Source: JBGNFV01 sp049645705 (lineage in GTDB: Bacteria; Bacteroidota; Bacteroidia; Cytophagales; Cyclobacteriaceae). Taken from it: a DNA stretch of 64,000 nucleotides. How positions within the stretch are numbered: position 1 is the stretch's first letter; every line of letters begins with the position of its first letter. The notes beneath the pieces were generated by a model. It made no database searches. It had not been told where the DNA came from and saw nothing but the letters and a program-made list of their open reading frames with translations. The stretch covers positions 6,591 through 70,590 of the forward strand of contig JBARUK010000077.1 in the NCBI GenBank assembly GCA_049645705.1, read 5' to 3'. Of the stretch, positions 45,416 through 54,674 are shown one piece after another. The position numbers and the translations under genes are program-made.

Positions 45416-46870
45416 TTATTTGGACTCGATCATGCTTTCCGTTTTAGTACGGAACCACTGCATGAACTCGTTGGTACGTTTCACAAAACGATACGAGAAC
45501 AGGGCTGCACCGATCACCAGGATCAGAAAGAGACCTAACGAAGCATACACCGTATTGCGGGTCTTGAGCTTCATCATGGCCAGTTCCATGCGGGCCATCT
45601 GCTCGCGGCGGCGCTTCTCAGCCAGGTCAGTCTCCAGTTGCTTCTGCAGTCTCATGATCTCCACAGGTCGCTGGTCTTCTACTACGGCCATGCGCAGGTT
45701 ATACAGCTTTTCCTGAAGACCAGCTACTTTAACAAAATCACCAGAAGCTTTATATGAGTCTATTGCGTGTGAGAGCAGGGCCTGACGATCATCGTTATTA
45801 TTAGCAATGCCCATTTTCAGTCCTTCCTGTGCATATGCCAGGGCCTCATCATAATTTTTTTGCTGAAGGTTCAGGTACGAAAGGTTCCTGTACACGGACA
45901 TAACCTTATCTAATCGCCCGATAGTGAAGAATATTTCTCTTGCACTCTCATAATGCTCCTCCGCCTTATCGAACGCTAATTGCTTTTCAGAAAGGAAACC
46001 CATGTTCAGGGCAGCATTACCCTCATACAGGGAGTTCTCCTTATCCACGGCAAGCTGCATGGCCTGGTCCAGGTAGAACTCAGCCGCATTGAAGTCATTG
46101 ATAGAAAGCTTTACCAGGCCTAACTGGTTAGAGGCTACTACCTCACCTTTGCCATAGTTTATCGTACGGCTTTCATCTAATGCTTCTTCGAATGCTTTGC
46201 CTGCACCATAGTAGTCATGATTGTCGTATCTGGACAACCCGATAGCATTCAGAATATCTACTCTAAAGCTACGGGGGGCCGCCTGTGGTAGCTGGTCCAG
46301 TGATTTGGAGTAGTACTCTACTGCGCGTTCGTTGAGCCCCAGCCTTCTGTTTATCAGACCGAGAGAGTAGTAGCAGTAAGCAGATTTTTCGTCAAGACCG
46401 GTTTCTTCAAAATAGGCCATGGCCTTATGCAGGTAGCTACTGGCCATTTCATAATTACCGGCCTTGTAATGGCCTATACCCTTATTATAGTTGAAATCTG
46501 CATGATCGGACAGATCGTCCATTTCCTTAATAAGCCCCTCATAGGCATTAAGGTGTTCCTGAGATTTTCTGTGGTCGTTTAGCTTAAGTGCGTATAAGCT
46601 TGCCAGGAGATTGTGGGCCTGTATCTTTCCTTTGGTGTAATTGAAAGACTCAGCCTGGCTCAGTGCTTCCGATGCCTGGCGGGCAGCCAGTTCGGGGCTG
46701 TTGTGGCGATTTTCCTTTGCTTCTTCCAAAGTAAAATCGACCTGCTGCTGTGAAAAGGAGGATGTCTTCATATCGACATCCTCTTTTTCTGCACAGGCGA
46801 AAAAGATGAGAATAAAAATAGCTGGAAGTATAAATCTCATGTTTTCACTGTTCATTGATACCATTTTCAT
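45416..46870 (-). CDS. TPR protein with C-terminal membrane helix
   Basis: From the ATG at 46870 the protein has 484 residues. It begins with a lipoprotein-like signal (IFFAC), holds about eight TPRs, then a charged coiled coil (EKRRREQMARMELAMMK) and a membrane helix (SLGLFLILVIGAALFSYRF) with a 25-residue tail. The plan is that of TPR sensors in Bacteroidota histidine kinases and LuxR-like proteins, but no kinase or DNA-binding domain follows. The frame is open upstream to 47002; the start is chosen because the signal sequence follows it. A five-codon frame (MNQLP) overlaps the start by ATGA after a strong GGAGG. Confidence 0.75.
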   Translation of the reverse strand: MKMVSMNSENMRFILPAIFILIFFACAEKEDVDMKTSSFSQQQVDFTLEEAKENRHNSPELAARQASEALSQAESFNYTKGKIQAHNLLASLYALKLNDHRKSQEHLNAYEGLIKEMDDLSDHADFNYNKGIGHYKAGNYEMASSYLHKAMAYFEETGLDEKSAYCYYSLGLINRRLGLNERAVEYYSKSLDQLPQAAPRSFRVDILNAIGLSRYDNHDYYGAGKAFEEALDESRTINYGKGEVVASNQLGLVKLSINDFNAAEFYLDQAMQLAVDKENSLYEGNAALNMGFLSEKQLAFDKAEEHYESAREIFFTIGRLDKVMSVYRNLSYLNLQQKNYDEALAYAQEGLKMGIANNNDDRQALLSHAIDSYKASGDFVKVAGLQEKLYNLRMAVVEDQRPVEIMRLQKQLETDLAEKRRREQMARMELAMMKLKTRNTVYASLGLFLILVIGAALFSYRFVKRTNEFMQWFRTKTESMIESK

Positions 46871-46886
46871 GGCAATTGGTTCATTA

Positions 46887-47066
46887 TTATCCTCCTGTCT
46901 TAATAGGAGCATAATTTTCGGTTCCGTTAGGATAAATCCACGGCGGATCCTCTTCTTCTCCGCTTCCACCGGACGATCCGCCGGTACTTCCTCCCTTACC
47001 AAGCAGAACGGTCTGGGACTCGCGGGAAATCATTTCCACCTCATTGAAAAGATTAACCATTTTCAT
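46887..47066 (-). CDS. 59-residue glycine-rich micropeptide ahead of TPR gene
   Basis: This short frame opens MKMVNLFNEVEMISRES, has a LLGKGG site around 21-26 and then a Gly/Ser-rich and acidic part (SGGSGEEEDPPWIYPNG) ending in TGG. It ends 16 bases before the TPR gene start and its last codons hold the GGAGG that would serve that gene. The leader plus double-Gly plan resembles secreted peptides or RiPP precursors. No homologue is recognised. It could also be a regulatory leader peptide. Confidence 0.5.
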   Translation of the reverse strand: MKMVNLFNEVEMISRESQTVLLGKGGSTGGSSGGSGEEEDPPWIYPNGTENYAPIKTGG

Positions 47067-47336
47067 ACGTGTTTTTTAAAAGAATGTAAAGATGAATTAG
47101 TATTAGTTCTGAGGTGTTAGGTAGGTTAATGTATGAGCTCGAATAACAGAATAGGTTTCAGTTTTATTTTGTGATATCTAATTTACACAGGTTTTTGTTT
47201 TATGACAATTAATGGTTAAAAAATATGAATGTCTTTAGATAAAACCGGGAAATCATAGGACGGATCCCTTCATTCTCTACACGAATGCAAAATTATCCTA
47301 TTAAAAACTGTAATAGTACCTTTTTAAGGTTGAGTT

Positions 47337-47699
47337 TCAAGCTATTGCATCTTCCAGGTGCAATATTTCCATAACGGGATTCATGGTAATGGCCACAATA
47401 TCAAAGCGGAATGGAATATCCAGCTTATTTTCAGCAAGATAGTTCTCGGCAGCATCCATGATCCTTTCGGCCTGCATTTCGGTCACAAACTCCTCAGGAT
47501 TACCGAATGCTTTGTTCTTCCTGGTCTTTACCTCTATGAAAGTAATGACATCTTCTGTCTGCATAATCAGGTCTATCTCTGCCCGCTTGTAGCGATAGTT
47601 TCGCCTGAGCAACTTGTACCCTTTATTAATAAGAAACTTTTCGGCCATACGTTCACCATTGGTGCCTATAGCCAGGGTATTCATTTTTTTGCTTTCCAT
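47337..47699 (-). CDS. yraN: YraN family (UPF0102) nuclease-like protein
   Basis: The 120-residue protein has GTNGERMAEKFLINKGYKLL at the N-terminus, RAEIDLIM and FIEVKTRK, the YraN/UPF0102 motifs that form an endonuclease-like PD-(D/E)xK core. I place the start at 47699 (MESKKMNTLAIG), because earlier codons back to 47756 do not match the family; 47684 is also possible. Function in the cell is not established. Confidence 0.85.
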   Translation of the reverse strand: MESKKMNTLAIGTNGERMAEKFLINKGYKLLRRNYRYKRAEIDLIMQTEDVITFIEVKTRKNKAFGNPEEFVTEMQAERIMDAAENYLAENKLDIPFRFDIVAITMNPVMEILHLEDAIA

Positions 47700-47898
47700 A
47701 GCCAAACTTTTTTTTGCGGTTGGGGTAAAATTAAGCAACATCTGCATGTTATGCACAGAAGTGACAGAGACGGGTGCTTCTGCTGGCAGTAACCTGATTG
47801 CTACAGGCGATAGCCTTTTCTACGACATTGGTCTGATTCTTCAGGCCTTTGATGGATAAAATAAGTAACATTACGCAAAACCAACGCTACACCGCACT

Positions 47899-49554
47899 AT
47901 GCTTAGTAATACCGACCCTACCACGACTTCTGCCTGGGAGAAACTAAAAGCTCACCAGCAATTTATAGAGGATCGTCATATGACTGACCTGTTTTCCTCT
48001 GATGACGACCGGTTCAATAAGTTTTCTATTCGGCTGGATGACCTGCTGGTAGACTTTTCTAAAAACCGGATAGTAGGCGAAACGATAGATCTGCTGACGG
48101 AACTGGCCGAGGAGGCAAACCTCAGGGATGCCATAGAGCAGATGTACCGGGGCGAAAAGATCAATAAGCGTGAGCACCGTGCAGTGCTGCATATAGCCCT
48201 CCGCCGTACAACAGACGAACCCATCTATGTAGACGGTGAAAACGTAATGCCGGAAATACATATGGTGCTGCATAAGATGAAGGGCTTCAGCGATAGTCTG
48301 CTCAGTGGCGAATGGAAGGGCTATACGGGCAAGACGATCACCGATATAGTTAATATAGGTATAGGTGGCTCAGATCTGGGTCCCGTAATGGTTACTGAAG
48401 CGCTACGACCTTATAAGAAGGAGCACATCACCCCGCACTTTGTGAGTAATGTGGATGGCACCCATATTGCCGAGACACTAAAGAAGCTCGATCCTGAGAC
48501 TACGCTGTTTATGATAGCCTCCAAAACCTTCACCACTCAGGAGACTATGACCAATGCAGAGACGGCCAGGGAGTGGTTCCTTAAAACAGCCGGTGACAGG
48601 GAGCACATCAAAAAGCACTTTGTAGCTATCTCTACGAATACGGAGGGGGTCGAAAAATTCGGTATTGACACAAACAACATGTTCCGCTTCTGGGACTGGG
48701 TAGGTGGCCGTTATTCATTGTGGTCTGCCATAGGCCTGTCTATAGCCTGCACCATAGGATTTGAGAACTACCGCGAACTGCTGGAAGGAGCACATGACAT
48801 GGATGACCACTTCCGGCACACGCAGTTCAGAAACAATATCCCGGTAGTCCTTGCCCTTCTGGGCGTGTGGTACAATAACTTCTTTAATGCCCAGACTCAT
48901 GCCCTGCTCCCTTATGATCAGTATATGCATCGCTTTCCGGCCTACTTTCAGCAGGGCGACATGGAGAGCAATGGCAAGTATGTAGACCGCAATGGCAAGC
49001 CGGTAACTTATGAGACGGGGCCTGTAATATGGGGTGAGCCGGGTACTAACGGGCAGCATGCTTTTTATCAACTGATACACCAGGGAACAAAACTGGTACC
49101 TTGTGATTTCCTGGCGCCGGCACACTCCCAGAATCCTATCGGTGATCATCACATAAAGTTGCTCTCTAACTTTTTTGCACAGACGGAAGCACTTATGAAC
49201 GGCCGCGACCTGGAAACAGTGAAGAAGGAACTGAAAGACAGCGGAATGAATGAGAAGGAAATAGAAGAGCTGGCACCTTATAAGGTATTCAGAGGGAATA
49301 ACCCCACCAACTCCATGCTCTTTACCAAACTGACACCGAGAGTACTGGGAATGCTGATAGCAATGTACGAGCACAAGATATTTGTACAGGGCATCATCTG
49401 GAACATATTCAGCTTTGACCAGTGGGGCGTGGAACTGGGTAAGCAACTAGCGAAAAAGGTACTGCCCGAACTGCATGACGATAATATGGTAGAGTCTCAC
49501 GATAGTTCTACCAACGGGCTGATCAATACATACAAATCGATGAGAAACGAGTAG
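47899..49554 (+). CDS. pgi: glucose-6-phosphate isomerase
   Basis: The 551-residue enzyme interconverts glucose-6-phosphate and fructose-6-phosphate in glycolysis. Signature 1 (GGRYSLWSAIGL) and signature 2 (VELGKQLAKKVLPEL) are present, as are NIGIGGSDLGP and the SKTFTTQETMTN phosphate-binding loop. It leads a five-gene run (pgi, manA, lipB, a small protein and an exonuclease) with short spacings, beginning with manA five bases later. Length is normal for the long-type PGI. Confidence 0.95.
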   Translation: MLSNTDPTTTSAWEKLKAHQQFIEDRHMTDLFSSDDDRFNKFSIRLDDLLVDFSKNRIVGETIDLLTELAEEANLRDAIEQMYRGEKINKREHRAVLHIALRRTTDEPIYVDGENVMPEIHMVLHKMKGFSDSLLSGEWKGYTGKTITDIVNIGIGGSDLGPVMVTEALRPYKKEHITPHFVSNVDGTHIAETLKKLDPETTLFMIASKTFTTQETMTNAETAREWFLKTAGDREHIKKHFVAISTNTEGVEKFGIDTNNMFRFWDWVGGRYSLWSAIGLSIACTIGFENYRELLEGAHDMDDHFRHTQFRNNIPVVLALLGVWYNNFFNAQTHALLPYDQYMHRFPAYFQQGDMESNGKYVDRNGKPVTYETGPVIWGEPGTNGQHAFYQLIHQGTKLVPCDFLAPAHSQNPIGDHHIKLLSNFFAQTEALMNGRDLETVKKELKDSGMNEKEIEELAPYKVFRGNNPTNSMLFTKLTPRVLGMLIAMYEHKIFVQGIIWNIFSFDQWGVELGKQLAKKVLPELHDDNMVESHDSSTNGLINTYKSMRNE

Positions 49555-49559
49555 AGTGA

Positions 49560-50540
49560 ATGGAAAAATTATACCCCCTTACATTTGATCCGATCTTTAA
49601 AGAAAAGCTCTGGGGCGGGCAGAAGATGCGCTCGTACCTGGATAAAGACTTTGGTTCTACTGCCAACTGTGGCGAGTCATGGGAAATAAGCGGTGTAAAT
49701 GGCGATGTATCGGTAGTGGCCGATGGCCCTCTGAAGGGCAATAGCATCAGGGAATTAATAAAAATCTACCGGGGAGACCTGATAGGTAACAAGGTCTATG
49801 AAGCCACCGGAGAGGAGTTTCCGCTGCTCGTGAAATTTCTGGATGCAGCCAAGGACTTGTCTATCCAGGTGCACCCGGATGACCGCCTGGCGGCCGAACG
49901 CCATAACAGTAAGGGCAAAACGGAAATGTGGTACATAATCCAGGCAGATGATGATGCCCTTATCACTACGGGCTTTAACCGGCCCCTGGATAAGAAGTCT
50001 TACCTGGAATATTTTAACAGTGGCCGTATAGAGGAAGTGCTGAACCGCGAAGAAGCCTACGCCGGGGATACGTTTTTCATACCGGCAGGCAGGGTACATA
50101 CCATAGGCCAAGGCATATTACTGGCAGAGATACAGCAGACCAGTGACATCACCTACCGTATATATGACTTCGACCGTACAGACGACCAGGGAAACAAGAG
50201 AGAGCTGCATACTGAGCAGGCCCTGGAGGCTATAGACTTTAAGCAGTACGATACGTATAAGAACAAGTACGCAAAAGAGAAGAACAAGCCGGTAAAACTG
50301 GCCGAATGTCCGTACTTTTGTACCAACGTACTGGAGGTAGATGAAAGGCTGACCCGCCACTATGAAGAGCTGGACAGCTTTGTCATACTTATCTGTACGG
50401 AGGGTGAGGTGACACTGGAAGCAGGAGAGCACAGCGTGACTTTATCAAAAGGCAGAAGCCTGTTATTACCTGCTGCTTTTAAGAAAGTGACTTTGTACGC
50501 AGATAAGGAGGCCAGGCTGCTGGAATCGTATATTCCGTGA
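49560..50540 (+). CDS. manA: class I mannose-6-phosphate isomerase
   Basis: The 326-residue enzyme interconverts mannose-6-phosphate and fructose-6-phosphate. Zinc ligands are visible in VHPDD and KTEMWYI and in PAGRVHTIGQG. The size and LWGG start match the short bacterial (Bacillus-type) class. It follows pgi by five bases, so the two isomerases feed on fructose-6-phosphate together. Confidence 0.92.
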   Translation: MEKLYPLTFDPIFKEKLWGGQKMRSYLDKDFGSTANCGESWEISGVNGDVSVVADGPLKGNSIRELIKIYRGDLIGNKVYEATGEEFPLLVKFLDAAKDLSIQVHPDDRLAAERHNSKGKTEMWYIIQADDDALITTGFNRPLDKKSYLEYFNSGRIEEVLNREEAYAGDTFFIPAGRVHTIGQGILLAEIQQTSDITYRIYDFDRTDDQGNKRELHTEQALEAIDFKQYDTYKNKYAKEKNKPVKLAECPYFCTNVLEVDERLTRHYEELDSFVILICTEGEVTLEAGEHSVTLSKGRSLLLPAAFKKVTLYADKEARLLESYIP

Positions 50541-50550
50541 ATAACCCATA

Positions 50551-51288
50551 GTGAATAAAATAATTAATAAAGATGTCTGGTTTGAAGACCTGGGCCTGAT
50601 AGACTATCAGCAGGCCTGGGACTATCAGACGGAGCTTTTTCAGTCTGTCATCGATCGTAAGATCGCCAACCGTAAAGCCCCGGAGGAAGAACAGCAGGCT
50701 ACTGATAATTACCTCCTTTTTTGCCAACACCCCCATGTGTATACTTTAGGCAAAAGCGGCAAAGAGGAGCACCTGCTACTGGATAGCGAAGGACTGGAAA
50801 AGGTGCATGCCACCTACTATAAGATAAACCGTGGCGGTGACATTACCTACCACGGCCCCGGTCAGATAGTGGGCTACCCTATCCTGGACCTGGAGAACTT
50901 TTTTACCGACATCCATAAGTATCTCCGCATACTGGAAGAAGCCGTTATCCTGACACTGAAAGAATACGACCTCACAGCGGGGCGCATAGAAGGCCTTACA
51001 GGCGTATGGCTGGACCATGAAGAGCAGGCCAACCCGCGGAAGATTTGTGCTATGGGAGTAAAAAGCAGCCGTTGGGTAACCATGCACGGTTTTGCCTTTA
51101 ATGTTAATACCGACCTGGACTACTTTGGTAATATAGTGCCCTGTGGCATAGACGATAAGGCCGTAACAAGCATGAAAGCCGAGTTAGGAAATAACCTAAA
51201 CATGCGGGAGGTGGAAGCTCTGCTGAAAGGCCATATCCGGGATCTGTTCGGTATGGTGCTCCTGGATAAACAGGCCAGTCAATCTTAA
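50551..51288 (+). CDS. lipB: octanoyltransferase
   Basis: The 245-residue LipB transfers octanoyl from ACP to lipoyl domains. The start is GTG at 50551. The segment RGGDITYHGPGQ, the Lys in MGVKSSRW and the catalytic Cys in GIVPCGID are present. It is in the pgi run, ten bases after manA. Confidence 0.92.
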   Translation: MNKIINKDVWFEDLGLIDYQQAWDYQTELFQSVIDRKIANRKAPEEEQQATDNYLLFCQHPHVYTLGKSGKEEHLLLDSEGLEKVHATYYKINRGGDITYHGPGQIVGYPILDLENFFTDIHKYLRILEEAVILTLKEYDLTAGRIEGLTGVWLDHEEQANPRKICAMGVKSSRWVTMHGFAFNVNTDLDYFGNIVPCGIDDKAVTSMKAELGNNLNMREVEALLKGHIRDLFGMVLLDKQASQS

Positions 51289-51302
51289 TAACTAGTACTC
51301 CG

Positions 51303-51707
51303 ATGAAAAAAGATATTTCGTTCGATCCGGTAGAAAATGTCCTGCTGGCCGTAGCACGTGATAATCCGGAAAATGAAGAGGATCTGTGGCAGGTATACAT
51401 CATAAATAACCAGACCGTACCCCTGGACACTGTCATGATCACCAGTAAGGGCTATGGAGAAAAGGAGGGTCTGGAGCAGCGCACCAGTACACTCCGGCAC
51501 GTCATAGAGCGGCTGGAATCTAATAGCTATGCCGTCATCGAACCAATAGATAAGGCCGTATTTCACCTAAACAATGAATACTGGGTCAGCTACTATATTG
51601 ATGGGCAGATATATGATAAAAAATTCATTTTTGTGCCAGATAGTCTGACTGAGGAAAATGTACAGTATATACCTGAGCTCGACCTTCACGGTGTACTGCA
51701 CTCTTAA
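51303..51707 (+). CDS. conserved Bacteroidota protein, unknown function
   Basis: The 134-residue soluble protein follows lipB by 14 bases. It looks like a beta-rich single domain of the type found only in Bacteroidota: DLWQVYIINNQT ... NNEYWVSYYIDG. No catalytic motif and no signal peptide. Its function cannot be told. Confidence 0.65.
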   Translation: MKKDISFDPVENVLLAVARDNPENEEDLWQVYIINNQTVPLDTVMITSKGYGEKEGLEQRTSTLRHVIERLESNSYAVIEPIDKAVFHLNNEYWVSYYIDGQIYDKKFIFVPDSLTEENVQYIPELDLHGVLHS

Positions 51708-51735
51708 CGTTTACCGACCGAAATCACTCCCCTCA

Positions 51736-52464
51736 ATGTACCCTGACTCGCAGCTAAAAGATATTTTTTTTATAGACATAGAGACTGTGTCCTGCGTAGC
51801 GGACTACACCACTATGGAGCCCCGGCTGCAGCGGTTGTGGGATAAGAAAGCGGCCCTGATCAGAAATGAAGAAGAGCTGCCTGCTGCTGAGTTTTTCTTC
51901 AAAAAGGCAGGCATCTACGCCGAGTTTGGAAAGGTAGTGGCCATAGCTGTAGGCGTACTGACCCGTGAGGAGGACAGCGAACACTGGGGCTTACGAGTCA
52001 AAGGTTTGGCAGATGACGATGAAGGAGTCTTGCTGCAGGCATTTAAAGAATTACTTGAGAAATCCAGCCATAAGAAGCTGCTTCTGTGCGGTCACAATGG
52101 CAAAGAATTCGATTTTCCTTACCTTAGTCGTCGCATGCTGGTAAACGGCATCAGGCTACCGGCCATACTGGATATGGCCGGCAAAAAACCCTGGGAGGTT
52201 CCCTTTCTGGACACAATGGAAATGTGGAAGTTCGGAGACCGTAAGAACTTTACCAGCCTGGACCTGCTGGCGGCTATTTTTGGCGTAGAAAGCAGTAAAT
52301 CTGCCCTGGACGGCAGCCAGGTAAACGATGCTTACTATAAAAGAAGTGAACTCGAAGCCATAAAAAGGTATTGTATGGAGGATGTGGCTGTAACGGCCAG
52401 GGTCTTTCTGAAGATGAACTGCCTTCCGGATATAGATACCGGAAAGCTGGTATATCTGGACTGA
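51736..52464 (+). CDS. PolB-like 3'-5' exonuclease
   Basis: The 242-residue protein is a DEDD-family exonuclease: exo I FIDIET, exo II GHNGKEFDFPYL and exo III near YCMEDVAVTARV. I start at 51736 (MYPDSQLKDIFFIDIET) because the longer frame (51658) overlaps the previous gene and adds a non-matching tail. The family is called predicted PolB-like exonuclease. It probably processes DNA or RNA ends in repair. Confidence 0.85.
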   Translation: MYPDSQLKDIFFIDIETVSCVADYTTMEPRLQRLWDKKAALIRNEEELPAAEFFFKKAGIYAEFGKVVAIAVGVLTREEDSEHWGLRVKGLADDDEGVLLQAFKELLEKSSHKKLLLCGHNGKEFDFPYLSRRMLVNGIRLPAILDMAGKKPWEVPFLDTMEMWKFGDRKNFTSLDLLAAIFGVESSKSALDGSQVNDAYYKRSELEAIKRYCMEDVAVTARVFLKMNCLPDIDTGKLVYLD

Positions 52465-52673
52465 GTTTGCCCCCGATCTGTGACAAGGCGACCTGTTAAA
52501 TTACATCTGTCTGATCTGCTATATTTTACGGGGTCGATTTGTTTTTCTATTTTTGGATAAGCTGGTATAATACCTGGCTTCCCGGCAGTCACTTTTTTAT
52601 GAAAAAAATAAGCCTGCGGACGGGTGAAAAACCACAGGATCATCAGCTTACAACCGAATAAACAACGTACCGG

Positions 52674-54491
52674 ATGACTTCGACAGGAAGTAAAGAAATA
52701 CTGAGAGTAAACAACCTGCAGACGGCTTTTTATACCGACAGAGGTATAGTAAAAGCGGTGGATGATATCAGCTTTTCCATAAATAAGGGAGAAACGGTAG
52801 GCATAGTGGGTGAGTCAGGCTCTGGTAAATCTGTTACCTCCCTGTCGCTGATGCGCCTCATACCCAATCCCCCGGGCCGCATCACTGGTGGTGAAATGGT
52901 CTTTCAGTCTCCTTCCTTAGGTGAGATAGACCTGGCTACTGCCTCCCCTGCCAACATGCGCAAGATCAGGGGCAACGATATATCCATGATCTTTCAGGAG
53001 CCTATGAGCTCGCTGAATCCCGTATTTACCTGTGGAGACCAGGTCATGGAAGCCATACTACTACACCAGAATGTGAGCAAAAAGCAGGCAAAGGCACTGA
53101 CGATAGACCTGTTTAACCAGGTGCAACTGCCCCGGGCCGAAAAAATATTTAAAAGCTACCCACATGAGCTCAGTGGTGGTCAGAAACAGCGGGTCATGAT
53201 TGCCATGGCCATGTCGTGTAACCCAAGCATACTGATTGCCGATGAGCCCACTACTGCCCTGGATGTAACCGTACAGGCCAACATCCTGAATCTGATGCGG
53301 AATCTTCGCGATGAAAAGGAGACGTCCATCATCTTCATTACTCATGACCTGGGGGTTATTGCTGAAATAGCCGATCATATTCTCGTGATGTATCACGGTA
53401 AGATAGTGGAGCAGGGAACGGTATGGGACATATTTGCCAACCCTCAGCATCCCTATACCAAAGGTTTATTGGCCTGTCGTCCCCGCCTAGACCTGAAACT
53501 GAAGGTACTGCCCACAGTGTCTGATTTTATGGACACGGATACGGAGGGCAGAATGTCCGAAAAGAAATATAACTCCGTAGGAGAGGCTATTCTGCTGAAT
53601 GTAGAAACAGAAGAAAGCCAGATGGAGCGCAATAAGCTCCTGAAGGAGCAGGAGCCTATTCTCGAAGTTCGTAACCTGAAAACCCATTTTCCGCTGGACA
53701 AACCCTTTTTCGGTAAGCCTAAGGAGTTCGTCAAAGCAGTGGATGATGTCAGCTTCAAAGTATATCCCGGCGAAACCCTTGGACTGGTAGGAGAATCCGG
53801 CTGCGGTAAGACTACCCTGGGCCGCAGTATTCTCAGGCTGATAGAGCCTACGGCCGGTGAAGTGCTGTTTGAGGGTCGTAACATAAATGAACTGGGCCGT
53901 GAAGAAATGCGCCGACTGCGCAAGGAGATGCAGATTATTTTCCAGGACCCTTACAGCTCACTGAATCCCCGGATCACCATCGGCGAGGCGATAATAGAGC
54001 CTATGAGGGTACATGGCGTGCTGGATAACAACAAACAGCGCAAAGAACGGGTTATAGAACTACTGGAGACGGTAAACCTGAAAGGAGAATATTTCAGTCG
54101 TTATCCGCATGAGTTTTCAGGGGGTCAGCGACAGCGTATCTGTATAGCCCGAACATTGGCACTCAATCCCAAGTTTATCATTTGTGATGAGTCCGTTTCA
54201 GCACTTGACGTATCCGTACAGGCCCAGGTACTAAACCTGCTCAATGAATTGAAGGAGAAGTATAATTTCACCTATATATTCATTTCGCATGACCTTTCGG
54301 TGGTTAAGTTTATAAGTGATCGTATATTGGTCATGAATAAGGGTGAGATAGTCGAAAGCGGCTACCCTGACGAACTGTATCGCAATCCGAAAGAAGAATA
54401 TACACGTAAACTAATTAATGCCATTCCCAAGGGTGATCTTGAAGATATCCGAAAAACACAGATCAGGAGAAAAATGGCCAAGGCCCAGTAG
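52674..54491 (+). CDS. fused dipeptide/oligopeptide ABC transporter ATP-binding protein
   Basis: The 605-residue protein has two ABC domains in one chain: Walker A GESGSGKS and GESGCGKT, signatures LSGGQKQR and FSGGQRQR, and D-loop SALDV after each Walker B. Each half has the C-terminal oligopeptide-binding extension. Such DppD-DppF fusions energise dipeptide, oligopeptide or microcin C (YejF-type) import. No permease or binding-protein gene is adjacent. It stands alone, about 200 bases after the exonuclease. Confidence 0.9.
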   Translation: MTSTGSKEILRVNNLQTAFYTDRGIVKAVDDISFSINKGETVGIVGESGSGKSVTSLSLMRLIPNPPGRITGGEMVFQSPSLGEIDLATASPANMRKIRGNDISMIFQEPMSSLNPVFTCGDQVMEAILLHQNVSKKQAKALTIDLFNQVQLPRAEKIFKSYPHELSGGQKQRVMIAMAMSCNPSILIADEPTTALDVTVQANILNLMRNLRDEKETSIIFITHDLGVIAEIADHILVMYHGKIVEQGTVWDIFANPQHPYTKGLLACRPRLDLKLKVLPTVSDFMDTDTEGRMSEKKYNSVGEAILLNVETEESQMERNKLLKEQEPILEVRNLKTHFPLDKPFFGKPKEFVKAVDDVSFKVYPGETLGLVGESGCGKTTLGRSILRLIEPTAGEVLFEGRNINELGREEMRRLRKEMQIIFQDPYSSLNPRITIGEAIIEPMRVHGVLDNNKQRKERVIELLETVNLKGEYFSRYPHEFSGGQRQRICIARTLALNPKFIICDESVSALDVSVQAQVLNLLNELKEKYNFTYIFISHDLSVVKFISDRILVMNKGEIVESGYPDELYRNPKEEYTRKLINAIPKGDLEDIRKTQIRRKMAKAQ

Positions 54492-54674
54492 GCCTTCTAA
54501 AGATATTATTGACCTATATGTCTGCCTGAGCACAGGTAGCATTTCATTTCTTAATAAGCAGCCCGCCCCGGCCGAACTGAACATAAAAAGCATAAGCGTT
54601 CGGTACTCTCCATGGCTGCAGGAGCACTATTTTATTACACATCATATCGATGCTCCATAATTTTTTACATTGAC

